A stretch of 18,959 nt of DNA from contig CP070771.1 of the NCBI GenBank assembly GCA_020345785.1, positions 5,721,151 through 5,740,109 on the forward strand, read 5' to 3'. Every line of letters starts with the position of its first letter. The stretch's first letter is position 1. The notes beneath the pieces were generated by a model. That model was not told the origin of the DNA. It saw nothing but the letters and a program-made list of their open reading frames with translations, and searched no databases. The position numbers and the translations under genes were made by a program. Below are positions 7,149 through 15,090 of the stretch, in pieces. Origin of the DNA: Desulfobacterales bacterium. Its GTDB lineage: Bacteria > Desulfobacterota > Desulfobacteria > Desulfobacterales > JAFDCJ01.

Positions 7149-8723
7149 ATGAGTATAGAAAATTTTGATATCCGGAGCCATATCGTCGATTCCATTATCG
7201 AAACGTTCGAGACGATGGTATCGATGCAAATCGAGGTCTCTGATTCCGAACCGCCCGATACCACCGGTGTTAGCCGCATGGTGTCCGCCGTGAATTTTGC
7301 CGGCCACGTCATCGGACTGATTAATATCCAGGTAACCTCCGAGATGGCCCGTCAGATGATGGCCAATATGCTGGAAATCGAACCTGAGGAGGTTGAAGAT
7401 GGCGGTGAAACCAAGGATATGCTGGCAGAAATCGCCAACATTGTCGGCGGCAATCTGAAATCAGCCCTGAATGATGCCGGCCACACCTGTGTTATTTCCA
7501 CACCTTCGTTGACTTACGGGGCCGACTTTTCCATCAAATCCCTTGGCATGGAAAGGTTTGAGCGCTTTGTTTTCAGTCAACAGCAAGAACTTATCATCGT
7601 TGAAGTCGGTCTTAAAACCCAGCAGATCTCTGCCGAGGCGGACGATCTGAGTTCCAAAGATTCTCTGAGCCGGCTGAAGCATGTCGATGTCGAAAAAATT
7701 AATAGCCTGGATTTAGAGGCCATCCTGTCCGAGTCGATAATTGATGTTTTTGATACAATGTTCTCGATCAAGCTCGATATCACCGATCAGATTCCCCCTG
7801 ATAGTTTAGAGAAGATCCGCGACGTGGGATCTGTAAGTTTTGCCGGTGATGCAACCGGCATGGTCAGCATACATGTGGGAGATAATTTTTCACGGGAATT
7901 GGCGGCCGACATGCTGGGGATGGAAATCGAGGATCTGGAAGGCGATGAAGAGATCCGGGATATGCTGGGTGAGTTGAGCAACATCGTCGGAGGAAATTTA
8001 AAATCGACATTTACCGATGCCGGCCTCGTCTGCGCCCTTTCCACACCTTCCTTCACAACCGGAACTCACTTTAAAATCGAATCGCTCAATATGGCAAAAT
8101 ATGAGCGGTTCGCTTACCGTTGTGGTGACAATATTGTATTCGTCGAAATGGGGGTTAAGATATCTGAACTGATACAGGCAGCCGGCCACCAGGGCAGGGA
8201 CATTCATTATTCCGTGGGGAATGAAGCCGCTTCAGAGAGCGCAGAGCAGGAAGATGCCACCGCCGTCCCTGAAGCAGAAATAGAAACAGTAGAAGCTGCC
8301 GCAGCTGAACCGGCTCCTGAATCTCCGCAGTCGCTCGCTGTTGATGATCGTCCGGAAGACAACCAGACAACCGCAGCGCACGAGGCTTTGCCGGCAGAGC
8401 CGCCGGTTCAGCAAGCAAAGATAGAAGTACCTGAAAACGAGAAATCACCCTCTCCTGAGGATTTCGATCTCGAACTGCTGTTTGATATACCCCTGGAAAT
8501 CAAAGTTGAATTGGGCCGCGCCAAAATCCAGATCCAAGAGTTGCTGAAGCTGGAACCCGGATCTGCCGTCAAACTATTCAAACTTGAGGGCGAACCTGTG
8601 GATATTCTGGCCAACGACACGTTGATCGCCAGAGGAGAGGTCGTCGTTCAAAAAGAAAAATACGGCATACGCGTCACCGAAATCACCAGTCGCATGGACC
8701 GCATTCGAAATTTTAATATTTAA
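7149..8723 (+). CDS. Tandem CheX phosphatase-like / FliN-SpoA domain fusion
   Basis: This 524-residue protein has three parts. Two CheX-like domains (about 1-155 and 185-342) each carry the E-x-x-N signature of CheC/CheX/FliY CheY-P phosphatases: E94-N97 in AEIANIVGGN and E275-N278 in GELSNIVGGN. A Pro/Ala/Glu-rich linker (345-440) leads to a FliN/SpoA domain (about 443-520; ELLFDIPLEIKVELG through GEVVVQKEKYGIRVTEI) that normally builds the flagellar C-ring. The architecture parallels Firmicute FliY but uses two CheX-type domains. The likely role is binding and dephosphorylating CheY at the switch, or a related surface-motility function (inference). The ATG at 7149 has AGGAG only at 18 nt, so initiation is uncertain. 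No other flagellar gene is in view. Confidence 0.85.
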   Translation: MSIENFDIRSHIVDSIIETFETMVSMQIEVSDSEPPDTTGVSRMVSAVNFAGHVIGLINIQVTSEMARQMMANMLEIEPEEVEDGGETKDMLAEIANIVGGNLKSALNDAGHTCVISTPSLTYGADFSIKSLGMERFERFVFSQQQELIIVEVGLKTQQISAEADDLSSKDSLSRLKHVDVEKINSLDLEAILSESIIDVFDTMFSIKLDITDQIPPDSLEKIRDVGSVSFAGDATGMVSIHVGDNFSRELAADMLGMEIEDLEGDEEIRDMLGELSNIVGGNLKSTFTDAGLVCALSTPSFTTGTHFKIESLNMAKYERFAYRCGDNIVFVEMGVKISELIQAAGHQGRDIHYSVGNEAASESAEQEDATAVPEAEIETVEAAAAEPAPESPQSLAVDDRPEDNQTTAAHEALPAEPPVQQAKIEVPENEKSPSPEDFDLELLFDIPLEIKVELGRAKIQIQELLKLEPGSAVKLFKLEGEPVDILANDTLIARGEVVVQKEKYGIRVTEITSRMDRIRNFNI

Positions 8724-8741
8724 GTCGCCCCCGAAACCTGT

Positions 8742-9233
8742 TCAATGTTGAGATGGAATATCCAGCAATCGAACCTGATGGCCGGTTTTGGCGATAAATC
8801 GCTTCAAATTCCCACGTGATATAACCAGGGTACTGGTGTTTACCAGCGGATGAAACTGAAAAGCCTCAGCTTCCCACAACGTCTCGTCAACAATTAGCTC
8901 CACTTCATGGCGGGGATCATTGAAAATGGCAAATAGGGTGACGGAACCGGGAGTTATGCCAAGGTAGTTTTTAAGCCGTTCCTCAGATCCAAAGCTTAAG
9001 CGGTTTGACCCAATCACTTGTGGTAACGCTTTTATATCGACCCTTTTGTCAGCCGGAACGACGACCAGAAAATGTCGTTGACCCTTTTTATCCCGCAGGA
9101 AAAGATTTTTGGTCTTGGCAGCCGGCAACGTCGGCACCAGGCGCCTGGCTTCTTCCACGGTATATACCGGCGGATGATCGTGCCGCTCGTACTCTATTCG
9201 GTTTTCTTCGAGAAATCGGTAGAAGTCGGACAT
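8742..9233 (-). CDS. ProX/YbaK-family prolyl-tRNA editing deacylase
   Basis: This 163-residue free-standing aminoacyl-tRNA deacylase is of the ProXp-ala/PrdX type; such proteins hydrolyse mischarged tRNA(Pro), usually Ala-tRNA(Pro). Visible are HDHPPVYTVEEA near the N terminus, the conserved lysine block AAKTKNLFLRD (Lys42 in this numbering), LSFGSEERLKNYLGITPGSVTLF and FQFHPLVNTSTLVIS. The start is taken as ATG 9233; an in-frame TTG at 9245 is an alternative. It lies 32 bp after the small exported-protein gene on the same strand and probably shares its transcript. Its stop is 18 bp from that of the convergent CheX-FliN gene. The subfamily (Ala versus Cys editing) is not certain. Confidence 0.9.
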   Translation of the reverse strand: MSDFYRFLEENRIEYERHDHPPVYTVEEARRLVPTLPAAKTKNLFLRDKKGQRHFLVVVPADKRVDIKALPQVIGSNRLSFGSEERLKNYLGITPGSVTLFAIFNDPRHEVELIVDETLWEAEAFQFHPLVNTSTLVISRGNLKRFIAKTGHQVRLLDIPSQH

Positions 9234-9265
9234 CCTGTTATCCAATAACGAATAACTTATTTCTT

Positions 9266-9607
9266 CTATTGCCGTGTTTTACCGCCGGTGTGCCCATCTA
9301 TTGTTGACGTTGGAAAAATGGGCGTGTCTTTCAGCGCTTTATCCGGGTATTTTCCAAGGGAGCTGCCGGTGTGACAGCCCGGCCAGCATCTCACCCGGTA
9401 ATAACGAACCGGATTATCCGGCACCTGACCATCGCTGGGATAATAGATACCGGCGGCAATCGGCACCTCCCACGTGATGTTGTCCGAGGGCGTACCCGCG
9501 TTTTCGTCCGAACCCTTCAATCCTTCAGTATGACTGCCGGTAGCCGGAAGCAAACCGGCAAATACCGCGATAAACAGACATGAAACAAGGATAATGATAT
9601 ATTTCAT
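9266..9607 (-). CDS. Small exported protein with a CxxxCH motif
   Basis: This 113-residue protein has an N-terminal signal peptide (MKYIIILVSCLFIAVFAGLL) and a mature part with one conspicuous motif, RVRCWPGCHTG, in which Cys74, Cys78 and His79 form CxxxCH. This is one residue longer than the standard c-heme site CxxCH, so it could be a variant heme-c or metal site (inference). The preceding ITWEVPIAAGIYYPSDGQ stretch looks like an extracytoplasmic beta region. I know no family name. The start is ATG 9607, with a strong AAAGGAGGGG Shine-Dalgarno 5-8 nt upstream; an upstream ATG at 9625 lacks this. It precedes the deacylase gene in the same direction. Confidence 0.75.
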   Translation of the reverse strand: MKYIIILVSCLFIAVFAGLLPATGSHTEGLKGSDENAGTPSDNITWEVPIAAGIYYPSDGQVPDNPVRYYRVRCWPGCHTGSSLGKYPDKALKDTPIFPTSTIDGHTGGKTRQ

Positions 9608-9702
9608 TTTATCCCCTCCTTTCACCTGTGATACACCGAATTACCTCAAAGCCGGCTTTAACTGATTGAGGTAAAAGCGGTTTGTTTTCCCTGTTCGGAA
9701 TC

Positions 9703-10042
9703 AAAATTCGAAATCACAATAATCAAATCACAAATAATATCAAATTCCCAAATTCCAATAACCAAAATGTTTAAGGCAAAGATTCGGTGTTTGGCGCTTA
9801 ATCTATCTATTTAGTGCCTGAGCGAAAAATCGGATTTCGGGTAGGTTGGGTTGAGCCCGACAGAGCATGCTGGGTTTCGTCCCTCAACCCAACCTGCGAA
9901 AATAAGACATTTACGACGATATGGCTGCCTGAGGGCGAAACCCAACATCGGCCTTGAAAGGGTTTTCGTTCAAACACTATTTAGAATTTTTAATTTCGAT
10001 CATTGAGATTTGTTTGAGATTTGTTATTTGGTGCTTGAATTT
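9703..10042. repeat. Nested inverted-repeat element with an AACCCAACC hairpin
   Basis: Outer arms are degenerate arrays: left 9703-9766 (words like AATCAAATCACAAAT and CAAATTCCCAAATTCC), right about 9986-10042 (GAGATTTGTTTGAGATTTG, then TTGTTATTTGGTGCTTGAAT). Left and right words are roughly inverted complements. Inside, AGGTTGGGTTGAG (9843-9855) and CTCAACCCAACCT (9883-9895) form a perfect 13-bp pair, and TGGGTTTCG (9871-9879) also pairs with CGAAACCCA (9936-9944). This fills most of the gap 9608-10089. I see no gene in it. Confidence 0.65.
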
Positions 10043-10089
10043 TTCGTGATTGCAAATATGAAAAATAGTTTTGGACAAGCCTGCCGTTA

Positions 10090-11481
10090 TTATTGGCCGA
10101 CCAACGCCTCAAGCTCCTCAACACGTTTCGGAATAGGTCTTCCAAGCACCCGCTGACCGTCTTCGAGGGCCAGGACATTATCTTCAATGCGAATTCCGCC
10201 GAAATTTCGATAGGCTTCGACCTTGGCATAATTTATAAACGCTTCGCATCTTTTTTCAGTCTTCCACTGATCAATAAGATCGGGGATAAAATACAAACCG
10301 GGCTCGACCGTGAGAACAAAGCCGGGCTCAAGCTTTTTGGCAAGCCTCAAATAACAGATGCCAAACTGAGGATTTCTCTGAATGGCATCCGTGTACCCTA
10401 CATAGTCTTCCCCCAGATCCTCCATATCATGCACGTCCAGCCCCAGCATATGCCCCAGACCGTGGGGAAAGAACAGGGCATGGGCACCGGCGGCAACAGC
10501 ATCGTCCACATCCCCCGACATTAATCCCAGCGTTTTTAAACCCATTGCCACCTCTCTGGCTGCAATAAAATGCACTTCGCGGTATTCAATGCCGGCACGA
10601 ATATTTTCAATCGCCTTTTGTTGGGCCTGCAAAACAATGGAATAAATCTCCCTTTGTTGCCGGGTAAATTTGGCGCCGACCGGAAACGTTCGGGTAATAT
10701 CGCTGGCATAATGCAGGTCGGACTCACATCCGGAGTCGTTGATGACCAGGTCACCTGCGCGCATCACGTTGCCGTGATTAGGGTTGTGAAGGATATGTCC
10801 CTTTGTCGTAAAAATAATCGGATAGGCCAAGCCGTTGCCGACGCGGGCATAGGCACGCCCGAGCATGGCACCGACAATTTCTTTCTCACGCATTCCCGGT
10901 TGCGACATTTTCATTGCCAGGGTTTGCATATCATGGGTGACCTCAAGCGCCGTCTCGATTTGCTGAATCTCTTCTTCTGTCTTGACAGACCGTTGAGCCA
11001 CAACGGCTTTGATCAGTGTCGGCGACGTATGATAGTTGGCAACCGCAACGTTCAAACCCAGCAAATTCTGAATCTTGATAAAGTTCTCCGGTCGATATTG
11101 AGGTAGAAAATGAACACGGCGACCCTTTTGCACGGCTTCATATATGGTGGCTTCAAGCTGCGCCAACGCCGCGGTAACATTTACCCCACAATTCAGGCAA
11201 TGCTCTTTTAACGGTGTTCGGGCTCCGCTCCAGATGATGTCTTCGATCGTCAATTCCCGTCCGAATACGACTTCCTTATCCTGTTCAATGTCAATGATCG
11301 CAGCCAGTCCCGGTAAATCAATGCCCCAGAAATACAGAAAAGAGCTGTCCTGCCGAAACACATATTCATTGTCCGGAAAATTCATCGGACTTCTTTCGTT
11401 GCCTAAAAATAATATGATACCGGATTTCAGATCTTCCTTCAGACGTCTGCGTCTTGCGATGTATGTTGAGGCGGGAAACAT
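10090..11481 (-). CDS. pepP: Xaa-Pro aminopeptidase (M24B family)
   Basis: This cytosolic dinuclear metal peptidase removes an N-terminal residue that precedes proline. The 463 residues show the AMP_N domain (about 1-140, with GNERSPMNFPDNEYVFRQDS) and the pita-bread catalytic domain. Metal ligands in order are Asp249 and Asp261 (NDSGCESDLHYASDITRTFP), His344 (PHGLGHMLGLDVHD), Glu393 (TVEPGLYF) and Glu433 (GGIRIEDNV), all intact. The spacing between the two aspartates is 12, one more than in E. coli PepP as I recall it. The start is ATG 11481 with AGAGGT about 8 nt upstream. It lies about 300 bp after the peptide transporter operon on the same strand, which suggests a joint role in using imported proline peptides; a repeat unit separates them. 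Confidence 0.95.
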   Translation of the reverse strand: MFPASTYIARRRRLKEDLKSGIILFLGNERSPMNFPDNEYVFRQDSSFLYFWGIDLPGLAAIIDIEQDKEVVFGRELTIEDIIWSGARTPLKEHCLNCGVNVTAALAQLEATIYEAVQKGRRVHFLPQYRPENFIKIQNLLGLNVAVANYHTSPTLIKAVVAQRSVKTEEEIQQIETALEVTHDMQTLAMKMSQPGMREKEIVGAMLGRAYARVGNGLAYPIIFTTKGHILHNPNHGNVMRAGDLVINDSGCESDLHYASDITRTFPVGAKFTRQQREIYSIVLQAQQKAIENIRAGIEYREVHFIAAREVAMGLKTLGLMSGDVDDAVAAGAHALFFPHGLGHMLGLDVHDMEDLGEDYVGYTDAIQRNPQFGICYLRLAKKLEPGFVLTVEPGLYFIPDLIDQWKTEKRCEAFINYAKVEAYRNFGGIRIEDNVLALEDGQRVLGRPIPKRVEELEALVGQ

Positions 11482-11530
11482 TTTCAGATACCTCTTTTAT
11501 GAGACTTCACGTGGACGGAACAGTGAACAG

Positions 11531-11734
11531 ATTGAACGTCGAACATCGAACGTCCAACTTCGAACGTCCAATATTGATGGCGCTGCGCTTCATCCATTTT
11601 AGGACAAGCGAACCGAAGAATACTCCTATATGGACAGATGCCGAGGGTCGATTCGATTTGCTTGGTTTTTTTTAAATTGGCAGAATTCATTTATTCGATG
11701 TTCGATGTTGGACGTTCAATGTTCGATGTTCATT
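11531..11734. repeat. Inverted GAACATCGAACGTCC word-array element
   Basis: The left array (11531-11577: ATTGAACGTCGAACATCGAA and on) and right array (11693-11734: ATTCGATGTTCGATGTTGG and on) are inverted complements with few mismatches and enclose 115 bp of non-coding DNA. Twenty-four bases of the right array (11693-11716) recur exactly at 12944-12967. The right side continues into a tail ending TAACCGGCCGCC (11735-11762), shared with two other units. It occupies the 302-bp gap 11482-11783 between the ATPase and aminopeptidase genes. Confidence 0.75.
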
Positions 11735-11783
11735 AGTTTATTTTTCTATCTAACCGGCCGCCAGCGACTTGCTGCACCGCTGC

Positions 11784-12779
11784 CTAACGGCCGGCCTTCA
11801 GCCTCACCGGACATGCCACCCAGTGATCCCCGGCAACATTTTCAAGGATCGGCATCTTGACCGAACATTCGGATACGGCATAGGCGCAGCGCGGATGAAA
11901 GCGGCATCCCGAAGGCGGATCAATCGCACTGGGTATCTCACCTTTGGGGATGGGATCGGTGCGTCGGAATTTGGGATCCGGCACGGGCACTGCCGCCAGC
12001 AACGAAATGGTATAGGGATGCACCGGGTGTTTGAAAACTTCCTCTAATGGCCCGATTTCAAGGATTTGCCCCAGATACATGATGGCAATGCGGTCACAGA
12101 TATATTTGCAGGTGGCCAGATCGTGGGTGATAAAAAGATAGGTCAGTTCAAACTCTTCTTTTAACTGAACCATCAATTCCAGAATCATCGACCTGACGGA
12201 AACATCCGCCATGGCAATCGGCTCATCTGCCACCACGAAATCAGGATTGGTAATCAAGGCCCTGGCAATGACGACCCGCTGGCGCTGACCGCCGGATAGC
12301 TGGTGCGGGTATTTCCTGCTCAGAAAATCGGCTGGTGAAAGTCCGACCTTTTCCATAATCTCATGGGTCATGTCCCTGATTTCAGGCGATTTATATGTCG
12401 TGTGGATTTTCAGCGGATGTCCGATAGATGCACCGATGCTCATGCGCGGGCTCAACGAGGCGAATGGGTCTTGAAAGATGACCTGTATTTTTTCGCGCAT
12501 CCGGCGCATCTCCTCCTTCTTATTCAGGGAAAGAGACTTGCCACGAAATAAGATCTCTCCGGCGGTAGGCTCCACCAGCTTCAAAACCAATCTGCCGGTA
12601 GTGGTCTTCCCGCAGCCGCTTTCCCCGGCAAGCCCCAATACTTCACCTTCCCGAATAAAAAAGGAAACATCGTCCACGGCGTGAACAACCCGCATTTCTT
12701 TTGACAGCAGTTGCGCCAGAAACCCTTTGTCCAGCGGAAAATGCTTGATCAGATTCTTAACTTCGAGCAAATTATTCAT
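11784..12779 (-). CDS. Peptide ABC transporter ATP-binding protein (DppF/OppF type)
   Basis: This is the second ATPase of a family-5 peptide importer. From the start at ATG 12779 (331 residues) it shows Walker A GESGCGKTT (52-60), the Q-loop IFQDPFASLSP, signature LSGGQ (160-164), Walker B FVVADE (180-185) and the H-loop LFITHD. The C-terminal oligopeptide-type extension has PSGCRFHPRCAYAVSEC cysteines. The D-loop region reads DEPIAMADVS rather than the more usual DEPVSALDVS, a modest departure. A longer frame to 12845 adds 22 residues encoded mostly by repeat-adjacent DNA, so I prefer the internal ATG, though its ribosome binding site is weak. It is the last transporter gene; repeat units flank it on both sides. 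Confidence 0.93.
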   Translation of the reverse strand: MNNLLEVKNLIKHFPLDKGFLAQLLSKEMRVVHAVDDVSFFIREGEVLGLAGESGCGKTTTGRLVLKLVEPTAGEILFRGKSLSLNKKEEMRRMREKIQVIFQDPFASLSPRMSIGASIGHPLKIHTTYKSPEIRDMTHEIMEKVGLSPADFLSRKYPHQLSGGQRQRVVIARALITNPDFVVADEPIAMADVSVRSMILELMVQLKEEFELTYLFITHDLATCKYICDRIAIMYLGQILEIGPLEEVFKHPVHPYTISLLAAVPVPDPKFRRTDPIPKGEIPSAIDPPSGCRFHPRCAYAVSECSVKMPILENVAGDHWVACPVRLKAGR

Positions 12780-12853
12780 TGTTATTTTACCGGGGCACTG
12801 AAAAAATCCCCTCGCATCGAACCAGCCTTCAGCTTGTAACCCCACTATTCATT

Positions 12854-13072
12854 GGTTTCAGGTGTCGGGTGTCAGGTGTCAGCATCTGGGTTCCGAGGTT
12901 CAGGGTTCAGCGTTCAAAGGTAGATCAAAAGCGTTGCCCATTCATTCGATGTTCGATGTTGGACGTTTCACGCCTTGGCGTGATTCGACGTCCATCAGTT
13001 TTTTTTATCGATCAAACCGGTAGTGGAGCAGGCAACGGCGGCGCTGACACCTGAAACCTGACACCTGAAACC
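12854..13072. repeat. 219-bp element with 29-bp terminal inverted arrays
   Basis: The left end 12854-12882 (GGTTTCAGGTGTCGGGTGTC and on) and right end 13044-13072 (CTGACACCTGAAACCTGACA and on) are inverted complements with about three mismatches in 29 bases. Inside lies a half-copy of the GAACATCGAA type: 12944-12967 is identical to 11693-11716, followed by the tail ending ATCAAACCGG at 13020. It looks composite, one word-array unit nested in another. It fills the 328-bp gap 12780-13107 between the two ATPase genes and contains no gene. Confidence 0.75.
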
Positions 13073-13107
13073 ATATAATCTGTCATCTGTCCTCTGTACC
13101 CCGAGAC

Positions 13108-14073
13108 TCAACCATACAACCAACATGCAGCAAGATGGCCATCGTTTTCAAATGAAGGCGGAATCTCCCGGCGACATTTGTCCATGACCCGCGGACACCT
13201 GGGATGAAATACACAGCCGGAGGGTGGATCCACCAGATCCGGCGGGGCGCCCGGCATGGAATGAAGCTCCGGCTGGTCCAGTTTGATGTTCGGAATGGAG
13301 GTCAGAAGTCCCTGGGTGTAAGGGTGTCTGGGATCGGCAAATACGGCTTCGACGGTGCCGGTTTCCGCCAGACGACCGCCATACATGACCGTAACCCGAT
13401 CCGCCAGCTGGGCGACGATGCCGATATTGTGTGAGATGAGCAGAATGGTCAGGTTGAACTGTTGCCGCAGCTCGTTTAAAAGATCCAGGAATTGGGCTTC
13501 AACAATCACATCCAGCGACGTTGTCGGTTCGTCGGCAATAAGCAAATCCGGATTCAACACAAGGGCGATTCCGATCATAATTCTCTGACGCATACCGCCG
13601 GACATCTGATGGGGGTATTCGTGCAACCTGTCCGGTGCGATCCCCAGACGTTCGAGCATGTTTGCCGCCCGTTCATAAGCCTCTTTTTTTGATACGCCTT
13701 TTTCATGGGTCTGGATGGTTTCGACGAACTGATCACCCACGCGGAAGAGCGGATTGAGGGATGTTAATGGATCCTGAAAAATCATGGCAATGCGTTTGCC
13801 CCTGATACGAAGGAGCTCTCTTTCACTCATCGTCGCAATGTCACTGCCATGATAGCTTATCCGGCCGCCGGCGATTTTTCCCGGAGGTCTGAGAAGCCTG
13901 AGGATGGAAAAACCCAGGGTGGATTTCCCGCAGCCGGACTCTCCCACCAGACCCATGACTTCGCCTTGCCTGAGACCAAGGGTCACATTTTCAACCGCGC
14001 GGACCGTCCCGATATGGATGGGAAAATGCACATGAAGGTTTTCGATTTCAAGGATATTGCTTGTTTGGATCAT
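13108..14073 (-). CDS. Peptide ABC transporter ATP-binding protein (DppD/OppD type)
   Basis: This is the first ATPase of the importer, with 321 residues: Walker [10 protein letters not shown] (44-52), Q-loop [11 protein letters not shown] (98-108), signature MSGGMRQR (157-164), Walker B LLIADE (177-182), H-loop LLISHN and a C-terminal oligopeptide domain with [15 protein letters not shown]. It pairs with the DppF-type subunit on the cytosolic face. The C-terminal cysteines may hold an iron-sulfur cluster, as in some family members (family knowledge, not shown here). The ATG at 14073 is immediately preceded by an AATTCCAAGCACCA repeat word, with no Shine-Dalgarno visible; conserved sequence starts within eight residues, so the start is probably right. 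Confidence 0.95.
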   Translation of the reverse strand: MIQTSNILEIENLHVHFPIHIGTVRAVENVTLGLRQGEVMGLVGESGCGKSTLGFSILRLLRPPGKIAGGRISYHGSDIATMSERELLRIRGKRIAMIFQDPLTSLNPLFRVGDQFVETIQTHEKGVSKKEAYERAANMLERLGIAPDRLHEYPHQMSGGMRQRIMIGIALVLNPDLLIADEPTTSLDVIVEAQFLDLLNELRQQFNLTILLISHNIGIVAQLADRVTVMYGGRLAETGTVEAVFADPRHPYTQGLLTSIPNIKLDQPELHSMPGAPPDLVDPPSGCVFHPRCPRVMDKCRREIPPSFENDGHLAACWLYG

Positions 14074-14130
14074 TGGTGCTTGGAATTTGGAGTTTGTTTG
14101 TTATTTGTTATTTGGTGCTCGGAATTTTTC
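14074..14130. repeat. GAATTTGTTATTTGGTGC word array
   Basis: This array of TTGGAATTTGG, TTTGTTATTTG and TTTGGTGC words directly abuts the start codon of the DppD-type gene. Seventeen bases (14103-14119) are identical to 10019-10035 in the element upstream of the aminopeptidase stop. Only one orientation is present here, so this may be a solo half-element. The rest of the gap to 14198 shows nothing else. Confidence 0.6.
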
Positions 14131-14198
14131 ATATTCAGGGACTCAACGAAATTTAGGTATCCGGTTCAGTTTTTTTCATCTATTTCTAAGCGGCTACC

Positions 14199-15083
14199 CT
14201 AGCGTTCCAACAATCGGGGATTCAAAATTTCAGACAGCCCTTCACCCAGCATGGTAAATCCTACCGCTAAAAGCGAAATCATGGCGCCCGGAAACGTAAT
14301 CAGCCACCACTGACCCGACGGCAGAAATTTTTTCCCCATGGCCAGATCCATACCCCAGTCCACCACACTGGGCGGCAGTCCCAAACCCAGGTAAGTTAAA
14401 GCCGCCTCGATCATGATGGCATCCCCCACGTTCATGGTAAACACCACCGCCGTGGTGGCAATCACATTGGGGAAAATATATTTCCACAAAATCGTAATAC
14501 CGGGGGCGCCGATTGCCCTGGCCGCCTCGACATACAGCTCCTCCTTAATGGTCAATGTCTGTCCGCGCACCAGGCGAAAATAGGTCGGGATATAGATGAC
14601 AGCCACGGCAAACGTAATGCTGATAATGCCCGGCTCCAACATGGCTGCAAAAGCAATGGCCAGAATGAGGCCCGGAAATGAGTAAACGGAGTCCATAATG
14701 AGGGATAAAACCCTGTCGAAAACCCCGCCGGAAAATCCGGATATCAACCCCATGGTAATGCCGACCAGCGATGATATGATGGCCGCCAGAATGGCCACCC
14801 CCAGAATTGTACGGGCACCGAAAATGATACGGGAAAACACATCGCGCTGCAAATTGTCGGTCCCCATGAAATGCTCGGCACTGGGAGGGGCCAGCTGAGG
14901 GCCGGTATTCTGGTCATAAGGATCGTAGGGTGCAATCGCACCGGCAAACAGGGCCATTAAAATAATCCCCAGAATGATAACGGCGCCGGCCACCAGAATC
15001 CACCACTCAACCCCGTACTTCTGTCCCATGCGAGCGAAGCGCCCGATCAATTTTGCCAAAGCCTCTGTAGGAGAATGTTTCAT
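14199..15083 (-). CDS. Peptide ABC transporter permease (DppC/OppC type)
   Basis: This inner-membrane permease has 294 residues and about six transmembrane helices. The N-terminal OppC-type segment includes a first helix (VAGAVIILGIILMALFAGAI) followed by APYDPYDQNT and the GTDNLQRDVFSRIIFGAR block. The ATPase-coupling EAA loop reads EAARAIGAPGITILWKYIFPNV, and the protein ends LLAVGFTMLGEGLSEILNPR. The start ATG 15083 is preceded by AT-rich array DNA with no Shine-Dalgarno. In most such operons this gene follows the B permease by a few bases; here 549 bp intervene because of the inserted four-helix-bundle unit. Confidence 0.95.
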   Translation of the reverse strand: MKHSPTEALAKLIGRFARMGQKYGVEWWILVAGAVIILGIILMALFAGAIAPYDPYDQNTGPQLAPPSAEHFMGTDNLQRDVFSRIIFGARTILGVAILAAIISSLVGITMGLISGFSGGVFDRVLSLIMDSVYSFPGLILAIAFAAMLEPGIISITFAVAVIYIPTYFRLVRGQTLTIKEELYVEAARAIGAPGITILWKYIFPNVIATTAVVFTMNVGDAIMIEAALTYLGLGLPPSVVDWGMDLAMGKKFLPSGQWWLITFPGAMISLLAVGFTMLGEGLSEILNPRLLER

Positions 15084-15090
15084 AATAAAA

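Noticed and set aside
9841..9897. Rho-independent terminator of pepP or the small exported-protein gene
   Set aside because: The 13-bp stem has a 27-nt loop and no U-run on either strand, and it lies about 190 bp from the pepP stop inside a repeat element.
10570..11106. 178-codon open frame opposite pepP
   Set aside because: It is antisense to intact metal-ligand motifs of the aminopeptidase and has no recognisable domain.
11531..11734. CRISPR array
   Set aside because: The repeat words are only 6-9 bases, contiguous and degenerate, with no constant spacers, and they occur in inverted pairs; no cas genes are present.
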